From assembly GCF_014274465.1 (NCBI RefSeq), contig NZ_CP060394.1, forward strand, positions 3,596,001-3,660,000: DNA of 64,000 bases. The letters are read 5' to 3'. Source of the stretch: Alloacidobacterium dinghuense (GTDB taxonomy: Bacteria > Acidobacteriota > Terriglobia > Terriglobales > Acidobacteriaceae). The position numbers were made by a program, and so were the translations under genes. Below are positions 27,369 through 37,279 of this stretch, in pieces. The notes beneath the pieces are model-generated. The model saw only the letters and a list, made by a program, of their open reading frames with translations, was not told the origin of the DNA and ran no database searches. Each line of letters begins with the position of its first letter. Position 1 is the first letter of the stretch.

Positions 27369-29167
27369 GAACCTGAACTACAGCCGTTCATGGTTCCAGA
27401 CTCCGAACGCCTATGACAATCTGAACGTAATGAATGTGATCAGCGGGGGCAACGAGAGCAACCCCGTCTTCGGCGATGTCGGCAATACCGATCAGCGCTC
27501 CAAGATTCAGACATTCGATATGGCGCCCACCTACACGCACGTGATCGGCTCCACCTCGGTTTTCAACTTCGCTCCATATGTCCGCAGATATTTTTATAAC
27601 TATTACCCAAGCGGCGACCCATTTGCAGATCTTGGGCCACCAAATTTGCAGAACCAGACCATTAGCCAATACCGAACACTGACAAACGCCGGGGTCCATT
27701 CGGATTACTCGTACGTAAAGGGAATCCACAACATCAAGGCAGGAGCCGTGTATGAGCAGACCTTCCTCAGGGAGAATGACAACCTCGGAATCGTTGCTTC
27801 AACCTTCAATTCGCCCTGCCTTGACGTCAATCTGAATCCTGTAAGCGGGTTTACCGATCCGTCGCAATGCGTTGCAGCAGGACTGTTTCCCAACGATGGC
27901 TCGAATCCAAATGCTACATCGACACCGTTCAACCCCGTTCTGCTGCCATATGACCTGACTCGCAGCGGCAGCCTTTATAGCTATTTTTGGTCATACTGAT
28001 ATGAAGGAGCTGGCATTATATGTCGAGGACCAGATCAAGGCAGGTAATTGGCTTTTCAATCTGGGCATACGCGGCGATTTGTATAATGGCCTGACCGTGG
28101 CTCGTCAGGCGGAACCTCGCGTGGGTATTACCTACTGCACAAGCCAAGCAACACCGTGCTCCGCATTTCTTATGCACGCACGCTGGAAACGCCATTCAAC
28201 GAGAACCTCGTGTTGTCCAGCCAGGGATACGGAAATGACGTGCTGTCACCGTTGCTTCTCTGCACGCCCGGTGTCTCGGGAACACTTCAGCCGGGATACC
28301 GCAACGAGTTCCATGCGGGCTTCCAGCAGGCCTTCGGCAAGAACGTGGTGGTCAGCGGGGATTACATCTGGAAGTACACACAATGCCTTCGACTTCAGCG
28401 TCCTAGGGAATACTCCCATCACCTTCCCCATCGACTGGCACAATTCCAAAATTCCGGGTTTTGTGCTGCGCGCAGATATACCTAACTAGCACAACTTTTC
28501 GGCCTTCGTTGTTATGTCCTCGGTTGCCGCGCGGTTCTTCCCACCGCAGAGCTCCGGGGCAAGAGCGACTGTAGGCCAGAGCGGATTTCCATTCCGCATT
28601 AACCACGACGAACGGTAGAACGAGACGACCCATCTGCAATATCAGGTGCCGATTCATCGCGGTCCATGGTTAGCGCTTAACTGGCGGTATGATAGCGGTC
28701 TTGTTGCTGGCTCTGTGCCCTGCTATAACGTGACGGATCCGAACAGCAGGTACGGTGCAACATCGATTACCCTACCCAAAACGGATAGCCGGGAATCGAC
28801 CTGAGCGGCTTTACAGCGGATCAACAGGCACAAGCTGGTCTCGCCTGCGATGGGGTGCGCGCCACTCCGACATCGGGGTTTACGAACTGCGATGCGAACG
28901 GACTGACTTCCAACCTCGTGAAGGTGCCTGCTCCGGGTACTGAGAACGACGACAAGAATCCGCCATTCGCATTCAGCCGCGCAATCTCTTCGACGCCTCG
29001 CTTGTGAAGATAACATCTTTAACGGCGACAGATATAAATGGGTTGCTCGCGTTACAGCTGTGAACTTTACTGATAAGTACGCGCTCTACAACTTCCTCTC
29101 AACCTTTAGCGGCACGCACTATGTAACCCCGCGTACCATCACGGGTCAGATCACCTTCTCGTTCTAG
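27367..29167 (+). pseudogene. TonB-dependent receptor (Oar-like) remnant
   Basis: The sequence enters in the middle of a beta-barrel: MNLNYSRSWFQTPNAYDNLN, AGVHSDYSYVKGIHNIKAG. It continues through several frames (ALYVEDQIKAGNWLFNLGIR, LRISYARTLETPFNENLVLS, PGYRNEFHAGFQQAFGKNVV). The last readable part is YALYNFLSTFSGTHYVTPRT, then GQITFSF at TAG 29165-29167, the normal barrel end. At least four indels and stops are present, and the signal peptide, carboxypeptidase-like domain and plug are missing. It starts exactly at the integrase remnant, so the front was probably lost on insertion or excision of an element. Confidence 0.85.
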
Positions 29168-29388
29168 GCTCTCGTCTGGGGGCGCCAAACGCCCCTCTCA
29201 GACACCTTTGGCTTCTGACGCTCCACGACGACGCGGAAGGCACAAGAAAAGACGCAATACACGTGATCGACCGTGCCAAAGACGCAAATCGATCGAACAG
29301 TTCGATAAGTGACTTGGCCATGCGGTCAGGTGAGAATTGGCTTACGGGCTGGTGGCTGGTGATTAACGCGCGTTTACATGCTCGGTAA

Positions 29389-29946
29389 CTATCGCGGAAT
29401 TCCAATCAGCAGACCACCGCTCATACCGATGGATTGCTGGTGCCCTCTTGCAAAGCTGTAGTCGTAAGCCGGTTCAAGGAACTAGCCGAATCGGTGTTTG
29501 CCGGTTGGCCAGAACATGAAGTCTCCTGCCAGCTCACCAGCTATGGAGTCGGCCGTTTTCCCATTCTGCTTAAGGTAAATCCATTCGGGACCGATGCCCA
29601 GCATGAACTCTGCCTTCCGCGATATCGTCCACGGCTTCTTGAAGAGCAGGTCGGTGTCCCATTCCGTAGAATTACGCGTGTAAAAGGGTGACATGCCTGC
29701 CTCAAGTTCCAGCCAGTTCTCTATAGGTGTCACCTCCGCTGCAAGATTCGGCGCGAACGTCGCTGCGCCTCCACTGAGATTCCAGCTTGTTGCTGCGCCA
29801 AGCTCAAGGATGGCTACCGGATCTTTGTCCTCGTTGGCCTTTTGCGAACGGCCAGAGGACGCCTTAGAAGAAGTCTGACCGTGTGCAGAGACACAAAAAA
29901 ACAGAAACAGGCACCCTCCGACGAGCGTGAACACGCATATACGCAT
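29389..29946 (-). pseudogene. Outer-membrane barrel protein with Trp-to-stop change
   Basis: The frame has a clear signal peptide (MRICVFTLVGGCLFLFFCVS, AHGQ) and a barrel-like body (LELEAGMSPFYTRNSTEWDT, AEFMLGIGPEWIYLKQNG). A TAG at 29482-29484 stops it at 154 residues. The same frame resumes as FLEPAYDYSFARGHQQSIGM and SGGLLIGIPR to the TAG at 29389-29391. The sense of FG-stop-FLEP suggests an ancestral Trp codon TGG. The remaining 30 codons form the last strands of the barrel, so the shortened form would probably not fold. Confidence 0.75.
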
Positions 29947-30181
29947 ATGACAGTCTCAGCGTGAAGTTGTTTGTGTCTGCGCCAAACGATAGTGCCGTTG
30001 CCAGAGCTTGTATCTGAGCACCGCCACGGACTGAGGATCCTGTCGGTCGGGCCCGTCGGAAGGGACGATCCGCGGAGCAGTTCCGATAGAGTACTGACGT
30101 TAATTGGCCACTTGAATACTTCCGTTGTGCCTGAACGAACTATCGGGAACCGGCAGCATCCTAGAGAGAGGAAAGCTGCGC

Positions 30182-31141
30182 TTAAAGATCGCGGCGTGAG
30201 AAGAGAACCTGCGCCAACAAAATAACTAGAAGTGCATAGAAGGCGGCGTAAACCACCATGGCATTACTAGGCACCAATGTACCACTGAAGGGAGTGACCC
30301 CAACGGTTCCAAGCAGCGGTGGCTGGAATTTGAAGGCGGCGCGCCGCCACAGGGCATCGCTAGGCATGATGAGACTTGAGAGAATTCCCAGATTGATGCA
30401 AGCTTTCACGTGTTGCAATGATCCGAACTGCTCGATCCATCCGCCAACGAAGGCCACGCCATACAGCCCGAGCGAGAAGGCGCCGCTGGTCAGCGATGAG
30501 AAACGCGTACTCGCTGCCATAGTAACCCCGAGCAGAACCAGGGCTTGCAACCAGATCAGACTGAGCACGGCGAGGCCGTGTGGAGGGCGGTATCCACTTT
30601 CGAGCCAGCTGATCAGGATCGAGCCACCCTCGATAAGCAACACATAGAGCGTCAGCATCCCTACAAAGCCCATCCACTTGCCAAGCACAAGGCACCAGCG
30701 TTCCACCGGCTTGGTGGCTATGGCGTGAATTGTGCCTGACGCGATCTCTCCGGAGAGTGTGTCGCAGGAAGTCAGCACTGCCATCAGAGAAGTCATCATA
30801 CTTCCGGCATAGAGCACCATCATGGTCATCATGACAATGCCTTCACGAAAATCGACAGTCGAAGTCTGCCGCGTCTTGTGTTTCAAAACGAAATGAAGCG
30901 CCGTCCAGAAAAACCCTAGAAATGCGACGCCTGCCAGCATCGCGATCCAAAGAATCTTGCGCCGTGCCGCCTCCCGGAAGGTGACTCGCGCCATTAACAA
31001 AGTTGTACGCCATGCGCCCGGTCCGCGTGAAAGACCGAAAGCGGATGGCTCAGCTATGGCGCAATCGATGAGTGGTTGCTCGTTTGCCGGCGGTTCGGGA
31101 GTACCTGCGGGCAGGCGCACGTCGATTGCGTTCTCTTTCAT
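30182..31141 (-). CDS. ABC-2-type transporter permease
   Basis: The 319-residue protein has a 45-residue cytoplasmic lead, then six hydrophobic segments (IAMLAGVAFLGFFWTALHF; a second at about 105-125; MGFVGMLTLYVLLIEGGSIL; and three more). The motif LSGEIASGTIHAIATKPV, following the second segment, is typical of ABC-2/NatB-like permeases. It overlaps the ATPase gene by four bases (ATGA) and ends the sigma/anti-sigma/ABC operon. Cargo is unknown. Such pairs often export toxic compounds or envelope components. Confidence 0.88.
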   Translation of the reverse strand: MKENAIDVRLPAGTPEPPANEQPLIDCAIAEPSAFGLSRGPGAWRTTLLMARVTFREAARRKILWIAMLAGVAFLGFFWTALHFVLKHKTRQTSTVDFREGIVMMTMMVLYAGSMMTSLMAVLTSCDTLSGEIASGTIHAIATKPVERWCLVLGKWMGFVGMLTLYVLLIEGGSILISWLESGYRPPHGLAVLSLIWLQALVLLGVTMAASTRFSSLTSGAFSLGLYGVAFVGGWIEQFGSLQHVKACINLGILSSLIMPSDALWRRAAFKFQPPLLGTVGVTPFSGTLVPSNAMVVYAAFYALLVILLAQVLFSRRDL

Positions 31142-32055
31142 AGGCCGGGGTCCGGTCCCATCATCTGCAAAAACAAGTCTTCCAGGCTTACTCGCTGCGG
31201 GACGACGGAGAAAACGTCCGCGCCGGCCTCGACCAGACAGCGAACAACCTCTGGAAGATGATCTACTTTTACTACGCGCAGTCGCAGAACCTGCCCCTCC
31301 AGGCGAAGATCCTGAGTGAATCCTTTGAGCTCCTCTATCGCGGCGGAGTTAACACGCGCGACTCTGATTTCAACTTCCGTCTGAGCTGATTGCCACGCGC
31401 CCATCTCATACATGCCAATGATTCGGCCATCCTGAATGAAGGCTACGCGGTCGCAGCTTTGCTCAACTTCGCCGAGTAAATGCGAGTTAAGAAAGACTGT
31501 AGCACCGCGACTACACTGCTCCGCGATAACGTCACGCACAAGCTTACGTCCGGCTGGATCGAGGCCGGAAGTGGGCTCGTCCAGGAATAAGATTTCGGGG
31601 TCATTGACGATTGCCTGTGCCAAGCCGACGCGCTGCATCATTCCCTTGGAGAAACTACGAATGGGCTTGTTGTGTTGCGCGCCGAGGCCGACACGCTCAA
31701 GCAACTGCGGGATCTTCCGACGCAACTTGTCTTCTGCCAGACCGCATAGCCTCCCATGAAATGCGATCAGCTCTGAAGCTGAGAGCCAATCATAGAAGCG
31801 GAAATGTTCGGGTAGAAAGCCAACGCGAGTTCGCACCGCGCGTGTGCCCACCGGTTGACCAAGTAGTAGAGCGCTGCCACCGGTTGGCTTTACCAGGCCC
31901 AGCAGCATCTTGATCGAAGTGCTTTTGCCAGCACCATTCGGACCCAGAAATCCGAATGCCTCTCCGCGACCGACCTGGAGGGTCAGGTCGCGGACGGCAG
32001 TACGAGTTCCGTAGGTCTTCCTAAGCTGCGACGCATCGATGGTAAGAGTTGCCAT
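31138..32055 (-). CDS. ABC transporter ATP-binding protein
   Basis: The 305-residue ATPase has Walker A GPNGAGKST (38-46), signature variant FSKGMMQR (135-142), Walker B ILFLDEPTSGLDP (155-167) and a switch His in LNSHLLGEVE. A C-terminal extension of about 80 residues is typical of ATPases serving ABC-2 permeases. ATG 32055 is chosen because it begins the conserved domain. A longer frame to 32157 would run into the anti-sigma gene. It lies 17 bases after the anti-sigma gene and overlaps the permease. Confidence 0.93.
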   Translation of the reverse strand: MATLTIDASQLRKTYGTRTAVRDLTLQVGRGEAFGFLGPNGAGKSTSIKMLLGLVKPTGGSALLLGQPVGTRAVRTRVGFLPEHFRFYDWLSASELIAFHGRLCGLAEDKLRRKIPQLLERVGLGAQHNKPIRSFSKGMMQRVGLAQAIVNDPEILFLDEPTSGLDPAGRKLVRDVIAEQCSRGATVFLNSHLLGEVEQSCDRVAFIQDGRIIGMYEMGAWQSAQTEVEIRVARVNSAAIEELKGFTQDLRLEGQVLRLRVVKVDHLPEVVRCLVEAGADVFSVVPQRVSLEDLFLQMMGPDPGL

Positions 32056-32072
32056 GCACGTTCCGGCTCTCT

Positions 32073-33404
32073 CTACTGTAACTGCGAGGCCAAGTTGATT
32101 GCCGTAGTATCGTCTCCCGTTCCGTTCAGAGCGAAGACGATTCCATTGTCGATCCACATGAGAGAGAAGTGGCCAGACTGGTTCTGATTTGCCGCGCGCA
32201 ACAATGCGCCTTCATTGCCGTTGACGTGCACCTGCTCATACTTCGACTCACCGCGGACCACGGGGAGAACGAGCGTCGAGGTCCAGTCGACGGTCTGCGT
32301 AAAGTTAGCAGCGTCGTTGGCGCTCATGCCAAGAAACTGAAGCGCTACCTGCGCGATCTGAGCGGGATCGATTTCCTGAGGAGCAGACACCATCGGGCTG
32401 GGAATCTCGAATAACGATACACACGTGGCATCGGCCTCCTGTCCGGATGTCTCGCCTGCGCTGACTCTGTTCGCGTGTCTGGCTTGATTCGCGCTGACAT
32501 CGACGCCAGCCTCTGAGACGGATTTATCCGCACCGCCAAGATGAACGACAACACTATGATCGGCACTCGCTGAAGGGTTCTTCGTGCCCGGGTTGGGACC
32601 CGCCTGGCCCATCATCCTGGACGCAACATCGCCGCAGTTCCCATAGAACGCCATCACGCCAGCTGGTACTCGCACGCCAATAATGGCTCCATCCACCGAT
32701 GCAGGAATCCGTAGGTCGCTGCGTCCCGCCTCATCGAGTATCGATTGGATGCGGTCACCATCGAGCTTCATATTCATGCCGATCCCGCTCTCCAGCAGGA
32801 GACTGGACGGGGTTTGGCCGAGGAGAAGCTGCACTGGAAACCCTGCAACCTTCGAGGCAGTTGCCGCATTCGGCATAAGCTGCGGCTTTTGTGGACTCTG
32901 AGTTATCGTGATTTCATCGGATAGAACGCGACCTATCGTCTGATTGAGCAACTGATTGTTTTGCAACCCTTCGTTCTTCAAGGCAGCGGGGTTTATCTCG
33001 AGTATGGTGAAACGCTCTACGCGAAAGATGGCCAACAGGCCTTCCGCCCACGCCCGAACTGGCGCTACGGTTAGCACCAAAGTGACTGCGGCGACGCCAA
33101 GGCATCCTCCTGCAAGGGATAATTTCTGCCACAAGGTCCACCGAATCTGATCGTTGTCCATCCATTCCTCCCGCTTCTTTTGAAACGCAAACCAGGCCCT
33201 CGCAGATGAATCGGCGTCCGGCAACCCTGGCAATTTGTCGAGGCCTTCACGTATACAGGCAGCATGACGCCGTAGAGTGGCGAGTTCGCCGGAGCAGACG
33301 CTGCAACCCTGCAAGTGCTGCTCGACCGCAAAGAATCGCATGGAATCGAGTTCGCCATCCAGGTAGGCCCGCAGCACTCCCTGATTCACTTCTTCGTGTT
33401 TCAT
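32073..33404 (-). CDS. Zinc-finger anti-sigma factor with large exported domain
   Basis: The N-terminus has the HXXXCXXC zinc-binding motif (His30, Cys34, Cys37 in QHLQGCSVC) of ZAS-type anti-sigma factors, which hold ECF sigma factors inactive. One membrane helix at about 97-116 follows, then about 320 residues outside the cytoplasm. That domain contains repeated Val/Ala-rich strands and a DUF4367-like end (WIDNGIVFALNGTG). It overlaps the sigma gene by four bases. The long external part could sense an envelope signal and be cut to release the sigma factor, which is inference. Confidence 0.87.
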   Translation of the reverse strand: MKHEEVNQGVLRAYLDGELDSMRFFAVEQHLQGCSVCSGELATLRRHAACIREGLDKLPGLPDADSSARAWFAFQKKREEWMDNDQIRWTLWQKLSLAGGCLGVAAVTLVLTVAPVRAWAEGLLAIFRVERFTILEINPAALKNEGLQNNQLLNQTIGRVLSDEITITQSPQKPQLMPNAATASKVAGFPVQLLLGQTPSSLLLESGIGMNMKLDGDRIQSILDEAGRSDLRIPASVDGAIIGVRVPAGVMAFYGNCGDVASRMMGQAGPNPGTKNPSASADHSVVVHLGGADKSVSEAGVDVSANQARHANRVSAGETSGQEADATCVSLFEIPSPMVSAPQEIDPAQIAQVALQFLGMSANDAANFTQTVDWTSTLVLPVVRGESKYEQVHVNGNEGALLRAANQNQSGHFSLMWIDNGIVFALNGTGDDTTAINLASQLQ

Positions 33405-33964
33405 TGCCCCTCCTTTGCTGTCTGCAATTGCGTTGCCTTGCGCTTCTGGCGCTGCTGTCGTTCGTAGAGTGCGGAAAACTCAGCCTCCGCCCGAGCCAGT
33501 TTTTGCCCGACCGAGTTGACGCCGAGTTGCAAAGCTTCAGCAATCTCTCGATAACTCAGACCGGTGTGGCGCAATAGCAGGAGCTGCGCTTTCTCGACTT
33601 TCAGCTTTGCCAGCACCTCGCGCACTTCACCGATGCTTTCTCGACGCAGCAGGAGGGTCAGTGGGCTCTCGGCGAGATCCTCTGGCTCAACGGGGCCACT
33701 GCCATCCAATTGCTCCATACCCCGCCGCCGATTGGCGCGCAGGGCATCGATCGACGCGCGAGTCGCGGTGCGATAGAGCCATCCGCCGATGAGTCCACTG
33801 GCCGCAACGCCCGGACCGCTGCGGTAGAGCTTCAAGAAGACCTCGACGCAAACCTCTTCGGCCTCGGAGTCGCGCGACAGCACGCGCCGGGTGACACGGA
33901 CGATGCGCTGATAATGCTCCCGAAAGATCGCTTCGAACTCCGCTTCTATCCAGCGATCGCTCAT
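33401..33964 (-). CDS. ECF sigma factor (RNA polymerase sigma-70 family)
   Basis: The 187-residue protein has region 2 (EAIFREHYQRIVRVTRRVLS, DSEAEEVCVEVFLKLYRSG, then LYRTATRASIDALRANRR) and region 4 (VEKAQLLLLRHTGLSYREIA, EALQLGVNSVGQKLARAEAE). There is no region 3, as expected of ECF types. It is first in a four-gene unit with its anti-sigma factor and an ABC transporter, all with overlaps or a short gap, so it probably controls its own operon. The target promoter could not be read with confidence in the 290 bases upstream. Confidence 0.93.
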   Translation of the reverse strand: MSDRWIEAEFEAIFREHYQRIVRVTRRVLSRDSEAEEVCVEVFLKLYRSGPGVAASGLIGGWLYRTATRASIDALRANRRRGMEQLDGSGPVEPEDLAESPLTLLLRRESIGEVREVLAKLKVEKAQLLLLRHTGLSYREIAEALQLGVNSVGQKLARAEAEFSALYERQQRQKRKATQLQTAKEGQ

Positions 33965-34256
33965 GCCAATGCTTCTACACCTCTATAACGACGGGCAGAG
34001 TGAATTTGTGACAAGAAATTTTTGCTGATCCGACCATACTCGTTTGTATCTGAAGAGTCGCCGGAAGCTCAGTTGAGCGAGGTCGAGATGTTTTCATGCA
34101 TGCTCCTGATGGGCCGGTTTACGGAGTCTGTTTGAATCACCTTCGCTGAGGCTAAGCCAACTTAAGCGTGATTTAAGAATTGCGGTCTAAGTTGAAATTT
34201 CAAACCTGTATAGGGAATTTCCTTTTTTCACCTTTAGAGCGAAATCCTTCGTTGCA

Positions 34257-34692
34257 GTGAGCTCTCTTATGATTTTCACGCGTTTGCCAGATCCGGCTCT
34301 CCCTGCTGTATTGTTGACAGTCGGAATCGCAACTGCCTTGAGCCAGGCTTGCGCATATGCGGTGACCATTCCGGCGGACACTCAGCTCGAAGCGCGCCTC
34401 ACACAACATGTGCCGATGAAGGTCGGAACACTGCTCGGGGCCACTCTCGTGTACCCAATATATGTACACGAGACTATAGCAACCGTGGGCTCAAATGGTC
34501 TCGGGTTAGCGGGACGAATCGTCGGCATGGCATCAGCATCCCGTGATCTGGCTGCCGGTATCGGATTCTACGCCGCTGCTCTCGGTCTACCGACGGTGGA
34601 TTCGACACGGCAAAGAAGTGGAGTTTCCAAAGTACAACCGCATCGACGTGGAGATTTCAGAACAAACAGATCGAGAAATGGTGCCGCGGTAA
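34257..34692 (+). pseudogene. Exported acidobacterial protein of unknown function, frameshifted
   Basis: The frame has a signal-like hydrophobic start (LLTVGIATALSQACAYAV) then TIPADTQLEARLTQHVPMKV and GTLLGATLVYPIYVHETIA. This resembles a family of secreted proteins in acidobacteria with paired hydrophilic strands. A second frame then gives PVSDSTPLLSVYRRWIRHGK and EVEFPKYNRIDVEI, ending at TAA 34690-34692. The two halves are out of frame near 34530-34560 and material between them seems lost. Function is unknown. Confidence 0.6.
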
Positions 34693-34841
34693 AAGAACTC
34701 AGCCAATTCGACAGGCGATCGATAGCTTGCGCCCGATTTCCAATTTAGCGAAACCCTGATCGGGCGTTGTGTGACTGAAAAGTCGCGATGCTTCAGTTTG
34801 GCTTAAGTGATTCGTCGCATCATGATTCGCAAGGGGAAAAT

Positions 34842-35309
34842 ATGAAAAAGACCTTTTCCTTCGTGTTGGGAAGTGCTCTGATTATGGGATTTTGCGCCGC
34901 CGCCGCGATAGCAGGCGAAACGCAGATTACCTATAACGATTTGCCCGCAGCCGTCCAGAAGACTGCTCAAAGAGAAAGTCAGGGAGCTACTGTCTGGCGT
35001 TATTCGAAGGAAGTAGAAAACGGCAAGGTTGAGTATGAAGTGGAGATGACGGCTGGTGGAAAATCCAGAGATATCTCTATTAACCCGTCGGGCAAGGTTG
35101 TCGAAATTGAGCAACAGGTATCGCTTAATACGGTTCCCGTGGCTGCCATGACGGCTATACGAAAAGAAGCCGCTGGCGCCTCGATTCGCAAGGTAGAAGA
35201 AGTGAGAGCAAATGCCGAAATCGCCTATGAAGCTCAGATCCTGAGCAACGGGAAACGTCAGGAGATTCGTGTGCATGCCGACGGGTCTGCAGCACCTGAG
35301 CGGAACTAG
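34842..35309 (+). CDS. Exported PepSY-like domain protein
   Basis: The 155-residue protein starts MKKTFSFVLGSALIMGFCAA, a typical signal peptide, cut after AIAG. The mature part has two similar units of about 55 residues. One is LPAAVQKTAQRESQGATVWR to INPSGKVVEIE and the other VPVAAMTAIRKEAAGASIRK to VHADGSAAP, as in PepSY-like (beta-lactamase-inhibitor-like) domains. AAGGGGA upstream supports ATG 34842 over the upstream in-frame start. It probably acts in the periplasm. Partner unknown. Confidence 0.8.
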   Translation: MKKTFSFVLGSALIMGFCAAAAIAGETQITYNDLPAAVQKTAQRESQGATVWRYSKEVENGKVEYEVEMTAGGKSRDISINPSGKVVEIEQQVSLNTVPVAAMTAIRKEAAGASIRKVEEVRANAEIAYEAQILSNGKRQEIRVHADGSAAPERN

Positions 35310-35377
35310 TTGCCATGAGGAGCGCATGTTAGTTACTGCAGCAGGTTTCTTGATAAAAGTCGTTTCTGGAGAGATTG

Positions 35378-36397
35378 ATGAAAATAACTCGAATTATGAT
35401 TGCATCCCTAGCATTCCTGTTGTCCGCGAACATGCTGCCTGTTGTCGCACAGACAAATTGGGAAGTAACAAGGACATTTCATATTGGTGGAGAAGGTGGA
35501 TGGGATTACCTCACAGTCGATGCCGAAACGCACCGACTCTTCGTTCCGCGGTCCACACATACCATGGTTATTGACGCCAATTCGGGCAAGGTGCTCGGAG
35601 ACATACCGGGGCAGACAACAGCCCATGGCGTCGCGATCGTTCCCAGCGTCGGACGCGGCTTCATCACCGATGGAGGAGGAGGCGGCGGTATCGTGGTCTT
35701 CGATCTAAAGACCTACGCCATCCTCGGCAAAATCCCGACTATGCCGGACTCTGACGGCATCATCTACAACTCCGCCACTGGACGAGTGTTGGCGGTTTCG
35801 GGCGATGGCGGTGCGCTGATGACTTTTAAACCCGACATCGATCCTAAAAACGGGAAGATCGACCCGCCTATCGAACTGGGCGGAGCACCGGAGTTTCTTG
35901 CGGCTGACGAGACAGGTAAAGCCTACATCAACCTGGAAGATAAGGATGTCGTAGCTGTTGTGGATCTGCGTTCTCGAAAAGTGCTCGCTCGATGGCCGGT
36001 TGCTCCGGGCGGTCAGCCGGTGGGCATGGCGCTGGATGCTAAAACTCATCGCCTCTTCATTGGCTGTCGTAAACCACAGAAGATGATCGTAATGAGCTCC
36101 GAAAGCGGCCAGGTGGAAGCCTCGCTGCCAATTGGTGCGGGCGTCGATGCCACGAAGGTCATGGCAGATAAGGCCTTCGCAAGTTGCCGCGACGGATCGC
36201 TCACAGTGGCAGGAGAGAAAGACGGAAAGTTCGAAGTAGAACAGGTTGTGAAAACACCGGACGGCGCCCGGACGATGGGTGTCGACGAGACTTCACACCT
36301 AATTTATCTACCCACCGCGGAGCTTGAGCCAGCAACAACGGGCAGACCCAAGCCGAAACCGGGCACGTTCATGATCGTAGTGGTCGGGCGTCACTGA
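35378..36397 (+). CDS. Exported YncE-like beta-propeller protein
   Basis: The protein starts with a signal peptide (IMIASLAFLLSANMLPVVAQ). It then has repeated propeller blades with a V-D-x-x-S/T-x-K-V pattern: HTMVIDANSGKVLGDIPGQT, IVVFDLKTYAILGKIPTMPD, VAVVDLRSRKVLARWPVAPG, MIVMSSESGQVEASLPIGAG. About seven blades fit 339 residues. YncE/YVTN proteins bind DNA or partners in other bacteria, but no reaction is known. It lies 68 bases after the PepSY-like gene, same direction. A TTG directly before ATG 35378 is a less likely start. Confidence 0.85.
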   Translation: MKITRIMIASLAFLLSANMLPVVAQTNWEVTRTFHIGGEGGWDYLTVDAETHRLFVPRSTHTMVIDANSGKVLGDIPGQTTAHGVAIVPSVGRGFITDGGGGGGIVVFDLKTYAILGKIPTMPDSDGIIYNSATGRVLAVSGDGGALMTFKPDIDPKNGKIDPPIELGGAPEFLAADETGKAYINLEDKDVVAVVDLRSRKVLARWPVAPGGQPVGMALDAKTHRLFIGCRKPQKMIVMSSESGQVEASLPIGAGVDATKVMADKAFASCRDGSLTVAGEKDGKFEVEQVVKTPDGARTMGVDETSHLIYLPTAELEPATTGRPKPKPGTFMIVVVGRH

Positions 36398-36819
36398 GTT
36401 CATTGGGCCGCAAGTGGAGCGTAGTGCTCTCGGCCCAATGCTCCACAGCAGTCATTCTCTATCGGCTTCTTCTCAAATTGAAGTAGCGACGAGAGGGTTA
36501 CTCGCAGTCCCTTTCAATCCTCGCCTTCAAAATGCTAGCTGATCTGATTTTTTGGGTTCTAGGATCGGCAATGAAAAACTGTCTGGTGATAGCAATCAAT
36601 CACCAGAGACATTCGCGAAGGCCAATCGATTCCGCAGGCTTCAACGAGTGCATCGGCCCGTGGGTGTTGAAAAACTCGCTTCCCGAAACGTACTCAAAAA
36701 CCATCGCGCCAGGATGCCCTTGCTCCTTCGAACCAAGAAAATCTTGCGCCTTATGTTCTGTGTGTAAAGTATGGTTATTGCCTTTACAAATTCCTCCAAA
36801 TACAGGCAGTTAGGGCTCA

Positions 36820-36940
36820 CGTTATTTTGGCGGAAGCGGGGCTTCCTTGTCGCTTCTGCTGCGCCTGCGCTCATGCCTACGGCAATAAGGTATGGTGGCC
36901 TTTGGCCTCGCCTTAATTCGGTGGGCTGAAGCCCACAGCT
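36820..36940. repeat. Cluster of short palindromes (REP-like)
   Basis: GTGGGCT-GA-AGCCCAC (36921-36936) is a perfect 7-bp hairpin. GGCC-TTT-GGCC lies just before it and further GGCTTCC/GGAAGC pairs lie at 36835-36860. The cluster has the look of repetitive extragenic palindromes and sits right after a protein-coding gene, where such repeats stabilise transcript ends. No T-tract follows. Confidence 0.5.
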
Positions 36941-36951
36941 ACCCTTGATTA

Positions 36952-37145
36952 CCCTCCCCCTGTGCTCTGATAAATTCCTGCAAATAAATGCGGTTAGAAG
37001 AATTGCATTTCCCTGGGCTTCGTGTGTCGTGTGAAATGAAAAAGCCCGCTGCGGTCAGCGGGCTTTTGTCTTGCTTCCTATTTCTAAGATAGCTGATACG
37101 AAGATAATCGTATGCCAGTAGTCGTTGCGACGATGATTATTTTCC
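36952..37145 (+). repeat. Structured intergenic element, copy 1
   Basis: The block has a C-tract (CCCTCCCCCT, 36952-36961), AAATTCCTGCAAATA, a strong hairpin terminator (37042-37063), CCTATTTC, and the palindrome TCGTTGCGACGA (37122-37133). The same parts in the same order and spacing recur at 40236-40412. See the second copy and the finding. The rest of 36398-37279 holds no gene. Confidence 0.65.
37039..37067 (+). terminator. Hairpin terminator in intergenic element copy 1
   Basis: AAAAGCCCGCT and AGCGGGCTTTT form an 11-bp inverted repeat over a short loop, with A-tract and T-tract on both sides. It can act in either direction, ending transcripts from the YncE-like gene and from the minus-strand GNAT gene. 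Confidence 0.85.
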
Positions 37146-37279
37146 CAAGCGTTTCCCGTTTTGGGACTAGCCGGGTCCCATCGTAGGGATACGTTTCGGC
37201 AATTTTCTGATCCAGAATGTGTCCTGGATTTTCCAGTCTGCAAAATAATTTTCCGCGGAAAGGTTGTTCCAGGAAAGCT

